64,000 nucleotides of DNA, taken from Neptunomonas qingdaonensis. GTDB taxonomy: Bacteria; Pseudomonadota; Gammaproteobacteria; Pseudomonadales; Balneatricaceae. A program made the position numbers and the translations under genes. Shown piece by piece: positions 25,018 to 34,501 of this stretch. Numbering within the stretch: position 1 is the stretch's first letter; every line of letters starts with the position of its first letter. The DNA is taken from NCBI RefSeq assembly GCF_900113275.1, contig NZ_FOOU01000011.1:93849-157848 (forward strand), in the 5' to 3' direction. The notes under the pieces are model-generated. The model was given only the letters and a program-made list of their open reading frames with translations, made no database searches and was not told the origin of the DNA.

Positions 25018-26811
25018 ATGCCAGATTATAAAGCGCCTTTACGTGAAATACAGTTCGTGATGAATGAAGTATTGGAGTCGGAAAAACACTATGCCAGTTT
25101 GCCCGGTTGCGAAGATGCAACGCCAGATATGGTGAATGCGATCATCGAAGAAGGCGCTAAATTTGCTGAGCGCGTGCTCGCTCCGCTAAATCAGGTAGGA
25201 GATCAGGAAGGCTGCCAGTTTAATGATGGCGACGTGAAAACTCCAACCGGCTTTAAAGAGGCTTATCAGCAGTATGTTGAAGGCGGCTGGCCGTCACTGT
25301 CTCACGACCCTGCACACGGCGGCCAGGGTTTGCCTGAGTCCATTGGCACGATTATCAGCGAAATGGTCGGTACGGCTAACTGGTCATGGGGTATGTATCC
25401 GGGATTGAGCCATGGAGCGATGAATACGCTTAGCGAGCATGGTACCGACGAGCAGAAAGCGGTTTATTTAACTAAGCTGGTGAGTGGTGAGTGGACGGGT
25501 ACTATGTGCCTGACCGAATCACATTGTGGTACTGATCTGGGGTTGCTGCGTACCAAAGCTGAGCCGCAGGCAGATGGCAGTTATAAAATTTCGGGCAGCA
25601 AGATTTTTATCTCTGCCGGTGAGCACGATATGGCAGAAAACATTATTCATATCGTGTTGGCTCGTCTTCCGGATGCACCGGCAGGAACAAAAGGTATCTC
25701 CTTATTTATCGTGCCTAAATTTATGCCGCAAGGCGATGCTGTTGGCGCGCGTAACGGGGTTGTCTGTGGTTCAATTGAGCACAAAATGGGTATTCACGGC
25801 AACGCTACTTGTGTGTTGAACTTTGATGATGCGACCGGTTATCTGATCGGCCCGCCGAATAAAGGTTTGAACTGTATGTTTACCTTTATGAATACGGCGC
25901 GTTTGGGTACGGCTTTGCAGGGGTTGGCGCATGCAGAGTGGGGCTTCCAGAACTCCCTTCCATATGCCAAAGATCGTTTGCAGATGCGCTCGCTAACGGG
26001 AGCAAAGAACACTGACGGTGCGGCTGATCCGATTATTGTGCATCCGGCCGTGCGAAATATGTTGCTAACGCAGAAGGCCTTTGCGGAAGGTGGCCGGGCA
26101 TTGATCTACTTCTGTGCCCAGCTTGTTGATAAGGCCAAACTGGCGGGTGCGGATGAAAAGCTTGAAGCAGATGCGCTGCTTGCGTTTTTGACACCGATTG
26201 CCAAAGCATTTTTGACTGAAACAGGCTTTGAGTCGGCTAATCATGGTGTGCAAGTGTATGGCGGCCACGGATATATTGCTGAATGGGGTATGGAGCAAAA
26301 CGTACGTGATGCGCGCATCTCGATGTTGTATGAAGGCACGACTCAAATTCAGGCACTAGACTTGTTAGGCCGTAAGGTATTGATGTCACAAGGTGAATCG
26401 TTGAAAGGGTTTACTAAAATAGTACATAAATTCTGTAAAGAACACGCAAATAATGATGCAATGAAGCCTTTTGTTGAGCCATTGGCTACGCTTAATCATG
26501 AATGGGGCGAGCTAACCATGAAAGTGGGTATGAAAGCGATGCAGGATCGGGAGGAGGTCGGTGCTGCTGCGGTTGATTATCTGATGTACTCTGGTTATGT
26601 GACCTTGGCTTACTTTTGGGCGCGAATGGCTCAGCAGGCACAGCTGGCATTAGATCAGGGAACGTCTGAGGAAGCTTTTTACAAAGCAAAAGTAACAACG
26701 GCGCGCTTCTACTTTGCCCGTTTGTTGCCACGCACGCGTGCGCATGCTGAAATTATGCAGTCCGGGGCAGAGAGTCTGATGGCGTTGGATACAGAACACT
26801 TTGTCTTTTAA
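25018..26811 (+). CDS. Acyl-CoA dehydrogenase, long form
   Basis: This 597-residue flavoenzyme introduces the alpha-beta double bond into acyl-CoA, passing electrons to ETF. MPDYKAPLREIQFV is the usual N-terminus of this subfamily, which favours the ATG at 25018 over the ATG at 25012; AAGGA precedes both. FAD and substrate motifs include MCLTESHCGTDLG and the loop YGGHGYIAEWGMEQNVRDARISMLYEGT, whose Glu near residue 440 is the catalytic base. The 150-residue C-terminal extension is found in long-form (PF12806-type) enzymes such as DmdC relatives. It opens the fatty-acid block with SCP2, FadD and ETF genes. Chain-length preference unknown. Confidence 0.93.
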   Translation: MPDYKAPLREIQFVMNEVLESEKHYASLPGCEDATPDMVNAIIEEGAKFAERVLAPLNQVGDQEGCQFNDGDVKTPTGFKEAYQQYVEGGWPSLSHDPAHGGQGLPESIGTIISEMVGTANWSWGMYPGLSHGAMNTLSEHGTDEQKAVYLTKLVSGEWTGTMCLTESHCGTDLGLLRTKAEPQADGSYKISGSKIFISAGEHDMAENIIHIVLARLPDAPAGTKGISLFIVPKFMPQGDAVGARNGVVCGSIEHKMGIHGNATCVLNFDDATGYLIGPPNKGLNCMFTFMNTARLGTALQGLAHAEWGFQNSLPYAKDRLQMRSLTGAKNTDGAADPIIVHPAVRNMLLTQKAFAEGGRALIYFCAQLVDKAKLAGADEKLEADALLAFLTPIAKAFLTETGFESANHGVQVYGGHGYIAEWGMEQNVRDARISMLYEGTTQIQALDLLGRKVLMSQGESLKGFTKIVHKFCKEHANNDAMKPFVEPLATLNHEWGELTMKVGMKAMQDREEVGAAAVDYLMYSGYVTLAYFWARMAQQAQLALDQGTSEEAFYKAKVTTARFYFARLLPRTRAHAEIMQSGAESLMALDTEHFVF

Positions 26812-26975
26812 GGCGTGGACTTTATAGTGAGGCCTTTAAAGTGTGGATAGTAAAGTACCGGGCTGGCCGTTGGCTTGCGCAGCAATTTTTAAGTTATAAA
26901 GCAACGCGTTATCAGAAGAAGCGTAACCATATAAATATAAATAAAGTGATAAGTAACCGAGTAGAGGGAACCACT

Positions 26976-27293
26976 ATGTCTGACCTGAGCAATATATTTG
27001 AAGAGATGAAAAATCGTTTTAATAGTGCAGCAGCCGCTGGATTGGATGTAGTCTTTCAGTATCAGATTGACGATGGCGAACCGTACCATGTCACTGTTAG
27101 TGAGGGTAATTGTGTTGTTGCTCAAGGTGAGCATGATGAGCCTTCCGTTACTTTATCTATGGATAGCCAAACTTTGCAGGAAGTTATTTCGGGTGAAACC
27201 GATGGAATGCAAGCATTTATGACGGGGCGTATCCGTGCAGATGGCGATATTATGCTGGCAACACGTTTAACGGCGCTTTTCCCGGTCGCATAA
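26976..27293 (+). CDS. SCP2 sterol-transfer family protein
   Basis: The 105-residue protein begins at the ATG at 26976 behind GAGGG and has the SCP2 lipid-carrier pattern: DVVFQYQIDDGEPYHVTVSEGNCVV, SVTLSMDSQTLQEVISGETDGMQAFMTGRIRADGDIMLATRL. The fold binds fatty acyl-CoA or other lipids in a tunnel. Position between the dehydrogenase and the acyl-CoA ligase suggests delivery or buffering of acyl-CoA. An in-frame upstream extension of 45 codons has no ribosome site and is not counted. Confidence 0.88.
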   Translation: MSDLSNIFEEMKNRFNSAAAAGLDVVFQYQIDDGEPYHVTVSEGNCVVAQGEHDEPSVTLSMDSQTLQEVISGETDGMQAFMTGRIRADGDIMLATRLTALFPVA

Positions 27294-27345
27294 AGAACTT
27301 AGGTATAGAACTTAGGTAAAGAGCTTAGATAAAGCGCTTAGGAAT
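27294..27345. repeat. 13-bp imperfect tandem repeat, four units
   Basis: Units AGAACTTAGGTAT (27294), AGAACTTAGGTAA (27307), AGAGCTTAGATAA (27320) and AGCGCTTAGGAAT (27333), starting right after the TAA stop of the SCP2 gene. The core CTTAG repeats every 13 bases. Confidence 0.88.
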
Positions 27346-27424
27346 GAATTTAAAAAAGAGTCGTTTACCTCATGGTGAGCAGACTCTTTGCGCCTACCCA
27401 TAACAATAAAAGCAGGGGCAGTTG

Positions 27425-29092
27425 ATGGATAATGCACGTGGTACCTGGATTCCTGAAGATCTCAATCCCGAGGGATATAAAACCGTTCTCGATGTAGTGT
27501 CCAGTGTGTGTCAGCGTTATGCCGAGCGCCCGGCATTTACCAGTTTCGGCAGGACGTTGAGCTTTGATGAGTTGAACCGCCTGGCCGATGCGTTTGCGGT
27601 TTATATTCAGCAAGAAACAGATTTGCAGCCGGGCGACCGGTTGGCGATTCAGTTACCGAATTTGATTCAATATCCCATTGTACTGTTTGGTGCTCTGCGG
27701 GCGGGCTTAGTAGTGGTGAATACTAACCCCTTGTATACCCCGCGCGAGTTGGAGCATCAGTTCAAAGACTCCGGGGCTAAGGCACTGGTGATTCATGCCA
27801 GCATGGCGCACAACGCCGAAAAAATTATTGATAAAACTCAGATCAAACATATTTTTGTGACTCAGGTGGGTGATTTGCATGGTTTTATCAAACGTACGCT
27901 GCTGAATACGGCAATCAAATACATAAAGAAGATGGAACCTGATTACAACCTGCCGATGGAAATATCGCTGCGTCAGGCGTTACTCAGCCGGGTAGGGCAA
28001 CAACCACAGCCTGTGGTAGTGAAAACCGAAGATATGGCCGTTCTTCAGTATACCGGTGGCACCACGGGAGTTTCTAAGGGGGCTGTGTTAACACACGGTA
28101 ATTTGGTGTCTAACATGCTGCAGGGCAGAGACCTTATGCGTCAGGCTGATAGTCATTGGTCTGATACATCGATAGCGCCCTTGCCTCTTTATCATATCTA
28201 CGCATTCACTCTATCGCAGATTGTTATGGAAGCCGGAGGACACAGTGTTCTTATCGCTAATCCTCGCGACATCCCTGGATTCGTTAAAGAGATGAAAAAT
28301 TGGAGTATGACGAGCTTTATGGGGTTGAATACCCTCTTTGTAGCCTTGTGTAATAACGAAGATTTTAAAGCGTTGGATTTTAGTCAGTTGAGGGTGACCA
28401 TTTCCGGCGGAATGGCACTCACGCATGCGGCGGCGGATCAGTGGAAAGTCGTGACGGGGTGCGACATTATGGAAGGCTATGGATTAACTGAAACCTCGCC
28501 TGCTGTTGCGATCAACCCACCCGGTAATGTGAAGATAGGTACCATTGGCTGGCCGTTGAAAGCGACGGATGTACGTATCATTGATACTACTGGTGCTGCT
28601 GCGCCAACGGGTGTGGCGGGTGAACTTTGTGTTAAAGGTCCTCAGGTTATGCAGGGATACTGGCTGCGCGAACGTGAAACCCAGTCATGCTTTACCGATG
28701 ATGGTTTTCTGATAACGGGTGATGTGGCTGTTCGTGAAGAAGATGGACGTTTGCGAATTGTTGATCGTGCAAAAGATATGATTATTGTTTCCGGTTTTAA
28801 TGTCTATCCCAATGAAATTGAAGATGTAGTGACATCTCATCCAGGTGTTGTTGAATGTGCCGCCATTGGTGTTAAAGATGAACGTAGTGGCGAGGTGCCA
28901 AAACTGTTTGTCGTACGCAAAGACCCCTCGCTCACTGAGAAGGAGGTGATCAAGTGGTGTAAAGAGCATTTGACCAACTATAAAGTGCCAAAATCCGTGG
29001 TTTTCGTAGATGACCTGCCTAAGTCTAATGTGGGTAAGGTGCTGCGTCGCATGTTAAAAGATGATGTTGGCCAGCAGAAGGATGCAGACTGA
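27425..29092 (+). CDS. fadD: Long-chain acyl-CoA ligase (FadD-type)
   Basis: This 555-residue AMP-forming ligase activates fatty acids to acyl-CoA via acyl-adenylate. Motifs: the P-loop YTGGTTGVSKG at 209-219, YGLTETSP, TGDVAV, the hinge region GFNVYPNEIEDVV and the C-terminal catalytic Lys in SNVGKVLRRML. A DIPGFVKEMKNWSMT stretch fits the FadD fatty-acid tunnel region. The ATG at 27425 is six bases after AGGGG. It stands downstream of the dehydrogenase and SCP2 genes and 10 bases before the DUF2889 gene, forming a probable operon. Confidence 0.92.
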   Translation: MDNARGTWIPEDLNPEGYKTVLDVVSSVCQRYAERPAFTSFGRTLSFDELNRLADAFAVYIQQETDLQPGDRLAIQLPNLIQYPIVLFGALRAGLVVVNTNPLYTPRELEHQFKDSGAKALVIHASMAHNAEKIIDKTQIKHIFVTQVGDLHGFIKRTLLNTAIKYIKKMEPDYNLPMEISLRQALLSRVGQQPQPVVVKTEDMAVLQYTGGTTGVSKGAVLTHGNLVSNMLQGRDLMRQADSHWSDTSIAPLPLYHIYAFTLSQIVMEAGGHSVLIANPRDIPGFVKEMKNWSMTSFMGLNTLFVALCNNEDFKALDFSQLRVTISGGMALTHAAADQWKVVTGCDIMEGYGLTETSPAVAINPPGNVKIGTIGWPLKATDVRIIDTTGAAAPTGVAGELCVKGPQVMQGYWLRERETQSCFTDDGFLITGDVAVREEDGRLRIVDRAKDMIIVSGFNVYPNEIEDVVTSHPGVVECAAIGVKDERSGEVPKLFVVRKDPSLTEKEVIKWCKEHLTNYKVPKSVVFVDDLPKSNVGKVLRRMLKDDVGQQKDAD

Positions 29093-29102
29093 GGAATGAG
29101 AG

Positions 29103-29663
29103 ATGTCTTTATCTAAGCCGGTTCGTCGTAAACATGCTCATCGGCGCACCATTATCTGTAATGGCTATGAGCGGGAAGATGGGATGTGGGATGTTGAAGC
29201 ACAAATGACCGATGTGAAAGCCGACTCTGTGGATAACCCAGAGCGTGGCGGATATGTCGCTGCAGGTGAAGCTTTTCATGATATGAAGCTGCGTTTTACG
29301 TTAGACAAGACGTTCTTAATTCATCAGGTTGAAGCGGCCATTGATGAATCTCCATTTATGATGTGTCCCGGTGCTGTGCATGTATTTAAGCGCTTGGAAG
29401 GCACACGTATAGGGCCGGGCTGGCAACGTAAAGCTAAAGAATTAGTTGGGGGCGCGCAGGGCTGCACGCATCTGCATGAATTGTTACCTGTTATGGCCAC
29501 GACCAGTATCCAGAGCCTCTGGCCGAGTATGGACGAGGATGTCATGGATGCGGGTGCTAAAGTAATGTTAAATACGTGCCGTACCTGGGCGCAGGATAGT
29601 GATGTGGTAAAGCGCTACCTGCCTGAGTTATATATTGAAGATCCCGCCCTTCAGGGTTCATAG
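29103..29663 (+). CDS. DUF2889 family protein
   Basis: A 186-residue cytosolic protein with the DUF2889 pattern: an N-terminal RTIICNGYEREDGMWDVEAQMTDVK, the central HDMKLRFTLDKTFLIHQVEAAIDESPF and MMCPGAVHVFKRLEGTRIGPGW, and a later GAQGCTHLHELL with Cys and His residues that could bind metal. The biochemical role is unknown. Here it lies in line with acyl-CoA genes, with only 10 bases after fadD, so a function in lipid or CoA-ester metabolism is a reasonable inference. Confidence 0.85.
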   Translation: MSLSKPVRRKHAHRRTIICNGYEREDGMWDVEAQMTDVKADSVDNPERGGYVAAGEAFHDMKLRFTLDKTFLIHQVEAAIDESPFMMCPGAVHVFKRLEGTRIGPGWQRKAKELVGGAQGCTHLHELLPVMATTSIQSLWPSMDEDVMDAGAKVMLNTCRTWAQDSDVVKRYLPELYIEDPALQGS

Positions 29664-29706
29664 AATCTGGTCTTTTTAAAATATCCATGAAAACTGAGTG
29701 AAAATT

Positions 29707-30471
29707 ATGAGCCAAGGAACACATGTCTTGCAACAGCGAGATGAGACATTAATGTTACTGAAAATTAACCGTCCGGATAAAAAGAATGCGCTAACGCTGG
29801 ATATGTATCAGGCGCTGATTGATGGGCTGGTCGGGGCTGAGCAGGATGATAGCGTTCGGGTCGTGGTGATTTCAGGAACGACTGATTGCTTCACCTCCGG
29901 TAATGATATATTGGATTTCATGGCGGCAGCCTCTCAGCCTGATAAAGGCGCGTTACCACTGAAGTTTTTACAGACAATATCGACGTTTAGTAAACCCATT
30001 ATTGCGGCCGTAGAAGGTGCTGCAGTAGGGATTGGTACCTCGATGTTACTGCATTGTGATCTGGTTTTTTGTAGCGAAACATCACGTTTTCAGCTGCCAT
30101 TTGCACGCTTAGGTCTGGTGCCTGAAGGCGGAACTAGCTTATTACTGCCTCAGCAATTAGGGCATCGGTTAGCATTCGAGTTACTGGTGTTAGGTAATGC
30201 TGTTGATGGCAGGCGTGCTGCTGAGTTAGGCCTTGTGAATTATGTTGTTAATGAACCATTAGCTGAAGCGTTGAAAACAGCCCGGCAACTAGCCAGTATG
30301 CCGCCTCAGGCAGTGAAACAGAGTAAGCAAATGCTGAAGAGTCATCATCAGGAACTATTACAATCGGTACTGATTGACGAAGTTGAGCAGTTGACTGAGC
30401 GTTTAAGTTCTGCAGAAGCCAAAGAGGCTTTTACGGCGTTTATTGAAAAGCGTCAGCCGAATTTTAATTAA
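29707..30471 (+). CDS. Enoyl-CoA hydratase/isomerase
   Basis: The 254-residue crotonase-fold enzyme hydrates trans-2-enoyl-CoA or moves double bonds. Signature elements are NRPDKKNALTLDMYQALIDGL, the oxyanion element ISGTTDCFTSGNDILDF, the second oxyanion loop AAVEGAAVGIGTSMLLHCDLVF and LPFARLGLVPEGGTSLLLP. One catalytic Glu is kept (VPEGG); the position of the second catalytic Glu is less clear (AVGIGTS lacks the usual FGGG Glu), so an isomerase or a specialised hydratase is possible. ATG at 29707 preferred; GTG at 29698 is also open. Confidence 0.88.
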   Translation: MSQGTHVLQQRDETLMLLKINRPDKKNALTLDMYQALIDGLVGAEQDDSVRVVVISGTTDCFTSGNDILDFMAAASQPDKGALPLKFLQTISTFSKPIIAAVEGAAVGIGTSMLLHCDLVFCSETSRFQLPFARLGLVPEGGTSLLLPQQLGHRLAFELLVLGNAVDGRRAAELGLVNYVVNEPLAEALKTARQLASMPPQAVKQSKQMLKSHHQELLQSVLIDEVEQLTERLSSAEAKEAFTAFIEKRQPNFN

Positions 30472-30708
30472 GCTATCAGGATGATAGTTGCAGACAGTTG
30501 CAATTGAAGTGGTTGGTATCAGTTATTTAAGATTTCTTTTACGTTCGCCTTTACGTTTACGTTAAGGTAATATAAATAACTGCTAAAAGACTACGTAGTT
30601 TCCCTTGTATTTGCGGAGTGTTTTGCGAGAATGGATGCAGTCGTCCATGAAACAGATGTTTTGTTATTATGGCTTGGCGGTGCAGAGCTATTATTGACCT
30701 AGACGTAA

Positions 30709-30725
30709 GGTCTGGCGTTCAGACC
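30709..30725 (+). promoter_or_regulatory. Small hairpin in the etfBA leader
   Basis: Six-bp stem GGTCTG/CAGACC with a five-base loop, 29 bases before the etfB start. It may be only a chance stem; no U-run follows. Confidence 0.3.
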
Positions 30726-30754
30726 ATCAAAAGAACAACAAAAGCGAGGCTTGT

Positions 30755-31507
30755 ATGAAGATACTTGTCGCTGTAAAACGCGTAATTGATTACAACGTCA
30801 AAGTACGTGTTAAAGCGGATAAAACGGATGTGGATTTGGCTAACGTAAAAATGGCTATGAACCCGTTCTGTGAAATTGCAGTTGAAGAAGCTGTACGCCT
30901 GAAAGAGAAAGGTGTTGCCAGTGAAATCGTCGTAATCTCGATTGGTGCTAAACAGTGCCAGGAACAGATTCGTACGGCATTGGCGCTGGGTGCTGACCGC
31001 GGAATTCATATTGAAACAGTTAATGCACCGGATTCACTGTCAGTGGCAAAATTGATGGCTAAAGTCGTTGCTGAAGAACAGCCAGGTTTGGTTATTCTGG
31101 GTAAACAAGCCATCGATTCTGATAACAATCAGACTGGCCAGATGCTAGCGGCATTGCTGGATCGTCCTCAGGCAACCTTTGCTTCTGAAGTTGTTGTTGA
31201 AGGTGATAAGGTCACTGTGAAACGTGAAGTAGATGGCGGTTTACAAACGCTTGAGCTGGACCTGCCAGCTATCGTTACTACTGACCTGCGCTTAAATGAG
31301 CCGCGTTACGCATCTTTGCCTAATATCATGAAAGCTAAGAAAAAACCGCTGGATGTGAAAACACCCGAAGAACTGGGTGTTACGCTGAGTAGCAATATTA
31401 CATTGGTTGCCGTTGAGCCACCTGCTCAGCGAAAAGCGGGTATTAAAGTAAGCTCGGTTGCTGAGCTGGTCGATAAACTGAAGAATGAAGCGAAGGTACT
31501 GTCATGA
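30755..31507 (+). CDS. etfB: Electron transfer flavoprotein subunit beta
   Basis: The 250-residue beta subunit begins [19 protein letters not shown] and carries the AMP-site pattern [21 protein letters not shown] and GADRGIHIE, with the recognition helix [30 protein letters not shown]. It forms a soluble heterodimer with EtfA that takes electrons from acyl-CoA dehydrogenases and passes them to ETF:ubiquinone oxidoreductase. GAGG six bases before the ATG. It overlaps etfA by four bases (ATGA). Confidence 0.96.
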   Translation: MKILVAVKRVIDYNVKVRVKADKTDVDLANVKMAMNPFCEIAVEEAVRLKEKGVASEIVVISIGAKQCQEQIRTALALGADRGIHIETVNAPDSLSVAKLMAKVVAEEQPGLVILGKQAIDSDNNQTGQMLAALLDRPQATFASEVVVEGDKVTVKREVDGGLQTLELDLPAIVTTDLRLNEPRYASLPNIMKAKKKPLDVKTPEELGVTLSSNITLVAVEPPAQRKAGIKVSSVAELVDKLKNEAKVLS

Positions 31508-32433
31508 GTATTCTAGTTCTTGCAGAACATGATAATCAGGAGCTGAAATCAGCAACACTGAATACCGTTGCTGCGGCAGTTCAAGTCGGTGGCGATATCG
31601 ATATTCTGGTAGCGGGTAGTGGCTGTCAGGCAGTTGCTGAACAAGCGGCAAAAATAGCGGGAATTCGCAGCGTACGCGTCGCTGATAATGCTGTTTATGA
31701 AAACCATTTGGCTGAAAATACGAGTAAGCTGATTGTTTCCATCGCTGAAGGTTATACCCATATTTTTGCATCCTCAACGTCGGATGGTAAGAATATTTTG
31801 CCACGTGTTGCTGCATTGCTGGATGTTAACCAGTTATCTGATATCACTGCGGTTGTTAGCCCTGATACTTTCCAGCGCGCTATCTATGCAGGTAACGCCA
31901 TTGCGACGGTTAAATCAGCAGACGCTGTCAAAGTAGCTACTGTCAGAGGTACTGCTTTTGACGCGGTTGCAGCAGACGGTGGTAGCGCATCTGTTGATGC
32001 CATCGCCGATGTGATTGCTTCTGAGAATTCACGTTTCTTGAGTGCTGAACTGGCTAAATCCGATCGTCCTGAATTGACGTCTGCATCTATTGTGGTGTCA
32101 GGCGGGCGTGGAATGGGTAACGGCGAAAACTTCGAGATGTTATACACTCTGGCTGACAAGCTTGGTGCGGCTGTGGGTGCATCACGCGCGGCAGTAGATG
32201 CGGGCTTTGTTCCCAATGATATGCAAGTAGGCCAAACCGGTAAGATGGTGGCGCCTGATCTGTATATTGCTGTCGGTATCTCGGGTGCGATTCAGCATCT
32301 GGCAGGTATGAAAGACTCTAAGGTTATTGTTGCGATCAACAAAGATGAAGAAGCGCCTATCTTCCAGGTGGCTGATTATGGTCTGGTTGCTGATCTATTC
32401 GACGTGATTCCTGAGTTGCAAGCTGCACTGTGA
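31504..32433 (+). CDS. etfA: Electron transfer flavoprotein subunit alpha
   Basis: The 309-residue alpha subunit holds the FAD. The C-terminal FAD domain shows [85 protein letters not shown], all standard. The N-terminal domain contacts EtfB. Overlap ATGA with etfB and a strong terminator 40 bases after the stop define a two-gene operon downstream of the beta-oxidation genes. Confidence 0.97.
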   Translation: MSILVLAEHDNQELKSATLNTVAAAVQVGGDIDILVAGSGCQAVAEQAAKIAGIRSVRVADNAVYENHLAENTSKLIVSIAEGYTHIFASSTSDGKNILPRVAALLDVNQLSDITAVVSPDTFQRAIYAGNAIATVKSADAVKVATVRGTAFDAVAADGGSASVDAIADVIASENSRFLSAELAKSDRPELTSASIVVSGGRGMGNGENFEMLYTLADKLGAAVGASRAAVDAGFVPNDMQVGQTGKMVAPDLYIAVGISGAIQHLAGMKDSKVIVAINKDEEAPIFQVADYGLVADLFDVIPELQAAL

Positions 32434-32472
32434 TATCACAGTTGTTTTCGTAGCATCGCTACGGACCTCCAG

Positions 32473-32495
32473 AAGGGCTGCTTAATGCAGCCCTT
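32473..32495 (+). terminator. Rho-independent terminator of etfBA
   Basis: Stem AAGGGCTGC (32473-32481) / GCAGCCCTT (32487-32495), loop TTAAT, followed by TTT. It also lies between convergent genes and may serve the DUF502 gene. Confidence 0.92.
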
Positions 32496-32508
32496 TTTGT
32501 GCTCTGCA

Positions 32509-33096
32509 TCATGATCTTTTCTTGGCTTTTACGCCTGCAGTAATTGCCATGCGCATGGCTTCTTCAACGCTGATATCTAGTCGGGTTAAGCGATTTTGTT
32601 CGACATAAACAGTAAACCCGCCTATCTGATAACTCATCGGCAAGTACACACCTACTTTATCCTCTTCAGCGAATAGCTTTTTTCCGGCGGCGACGCCCGT
32701 TACGAATCCTATCAGGTGGATATTGTTGCCCATGTCGATTGATACGACACTGCGTAAATCATCCTTTTTATTCGTAATATTAAAGACAGTGACAATGTCT
32801 TGAATGGTGCTGTAAACCGATTTTACCACCGGGATTTTTTCTAGCAGTCGGTCGCCTAATTTTACCAGATAGCGAATACCGTATAGATTCACCACTATGC
32901 CGATTAATACTAAGACGACGACACTGGCAAGAATGCCTAGTCCGGGGAAGTAGAAGGGAATGGGAATCAGTGAGAGCAGCAACGGTTTGGCGAGTTCCTC
33001 CATAAAAGTAAACAGCCAATAGATGAAATAAACAGTCAGCCCTAACGGCAGAACAGCAATAAGCCCCTGCAGAATAAATGTAAATATCCGGTTCAT
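32509..33096 (-). CDS. DUF502 family membrane protein
   Basis: A 195-residue inner-membrane protein with two spans (about 7-29 and 48-72) and a cytosolic or periplasmic beta domain, matching DUF502: FLQGLIAVLPLGLTVYFIYWLF, then VKSVYSTIQDIVTVFN, GFVTGVAAGKKLFAEEDKVGVYLPMSYQIGGFTVYVEQNRLTRLDISVEEAMRMAITAG. The family is widespread with uncertain role; plant and algal homologues are COV1-like. A stable inverted repeat (33119-33151) lies just upstream of its start. Monocistronic. Confidence 0.9.
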   Translation of the reverse strand: MNRIFTFILQGLIAVLPLGLTVYFIYWLFTFMEELAKPLLLSLIPIPFYFPGLGILASVVVLVLIGIVVNLYGIRYLVKLGDRLLEKIPVVKSVYSTIQDIVTVFNITNKKDDLRSVVSIDMGNNIHLIGFVTGVAAGKKLFAEEDKVGVYLPMSYQIGGFTVYVEQNRLTRLDISVEEAMRMAITAGVKAKKRS

Positions 33097-33118
33097 TTGT
33101 CGTCACTCTCTATGAGCT

Positions 33119-33151
33119 TACGCAGGTATAGCGCAATACTCTACCTGCGTA
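33119..33151. promoter_or_regulatory. Inverted repeat upstream of DUF502 gene
   Basis: TACGCAGGTA (33119-33128) and TACCTGCGTA (33142-33151) are exact, 13-base spacer; two further pairs follow one mismatch. It ends 22 bases from the DUF502 start, in position for an operator or a 5' leader stem. Confidence 0.6.
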
Positions 33152-33673
33152 TGCTATCAACATTGGTTGAACTTTGTTCGTATTTCGCTGCACTGCGGTA
33201 TTAATAGCTTTGTGGAGTTTACCCCATGCTCATGAGGCTGGTTATCCACAGGCTCTGGGGGTAACTCTTCAGATGATTCCTGAGATAATTTTCAGGTGTG
33301 TCAAATCTCGTGAAAGATAAAAGCAGCCAAAAGGCTACTTATTGCTGAGGTGTCAACTATAGTTAAACTTTTGGTAGATATGATAGGGAGGAATATCCAG
33401 ATATGATGGCAACTCTCGTACAGCAGATAGAATAAACATAATACGTTGGAGGATGTTGTCGACCGCCAACATTACACATGCTAATAGTGCGTAGGCCTCT
33501 GTTAGAGCCTTCTTTTCACTCGAAATAAATCAACACTCCAGACGCAGGCTCCTTACGGTGTTCGCTGACCAATTGGTTATTACACCTGAAAAGGGAGTGC
33601 AGAAAATAGGAAAATGAGTAACGGATCTTAACTGGCATACTGATAAATATCGTTTAATTTACTGGAAATATAC
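33152..33673. other. 522-base gap before the desaturase
   Basis: No gene recognised. It contains one exact DnaA-box-like word TTATCCACA at 33242-33250, isolated and probably chance. No terminator or clear promoter. Confidence 0.45.
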
Positions 33674-34501
33674 GTGCAGAAAAATTTTAAAACACCAACA
33701 AAATTGAGTAAATTTAAGTATAAGGAAGATCGCTGGCCTGTTTTTATCATTCTAACACTGACTATTATTGATTTTGTCCTGTACTTTACAGTCAATAACA
33801 TCGTGCTTCTTGTTAGCTATTATCTGTTGATGATTCTTCCAAAAGGGGTCATCTGTGCATGGAATCACCACCACCAACACCTTTTTACATTTCGAAATAC
33901 CTTACTCAATCGCGGTTTAGAATTCATTTACGCTTTGCACACCGGTGTAACAACGCATCTTTGGCGCCTACATCATGTATTGGGCCACCATGTGAACTTT
34001 CTCAATCAAGAGCAGGATGAGAGCCGTTGGAAACGCAAAGACGGTACTCGTATGGGAGTGGTAGAGTACACACTAATTGTTGCCTTAACCGCTTATACAC
34101 GGGGCTATAGCGTAGGAAAGCGCTACCCAAAACAATTTAAACCCTTTCTGATTTATACCGCGATAACATCTATTATCGTCGCCATTCTTGTCTGGTATAA
34201 GCCCGTTGCAGGCCTGTTGCTATTCGTCTTACCCATGATCACCAGCCTTCTTTTCACCGCCTATGTGACATACGATCATCATTCAGGTCTGGATACGGAA
34301 AACGAATTTGAAGCCTCTTACAACAACCTGGATCCGCTTTTCAATCGTTTAACCGGCAACCTCGGATACCATACCGCACACCACCATAAACAAGGAGTGC
34401 ACTGGTCAAAATTACCGGCACTGCATGCGAAGATTGAAGCTGAAATTCCTACTCACCTTTACCAAAAATCTATTTTTACCCGAATGTTTGTTGGAAGATG
34501 A
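33674..34501 (+). CDS. Membrane fatty acid desaturase family protein
   Basis: The 275-residue membrane di-iron protein has all three His clusters of PF00487: NHHHQH near 65-70, HVLGHHVNF near 101-109 and HTAHHHKQG near 244-252. Four hydrophobic spans (about 23-42, 42-60, 160-178, 181-203) surround them. It is smaller than acyl-lipid desaturases of 320-380 residues and lacks fused electron donors, so it depends on a separate ferredoxin or similar partner. The start is GTG at 33674 with a weak ribosome site. Substrate (acyl chain, sterol or carotenoid) unknown. It lies alone between large non-coding gaps. Confidence 0.8.
   Translation: MQKNFKTPTKLSKFKYKEDRWPVFIILTLTIIDFVLYFTVNNIVLLVSYYLLMILPKGVICAWNHHHQHLFTFRNTLLNRGLEFIYALHTGVTTHLWRLHHVLGHHVNFLNQEQDESRWKRKDGTRMGVVEYTLIVALTAYTRGYSVGKRYPKQFKPFLIYTAITSIIVAILVWYKPVAGLLLFVLPMITSLLFTAYVTYDHHSGLDTENEFEASYNNLDPLFNRLTGNLGYHTAHHHKQGVHWSKLPALHAKIEAEIPTHLYQKSIFTRMFVGR

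Noticed and set aside
33242..33250. Exact DnaA box TTATCCACA (also at 59246-59254)
   Set aside because: Single isolated copies without AT-rich unwinding element or dnaA/dnaN genes; not an origin.
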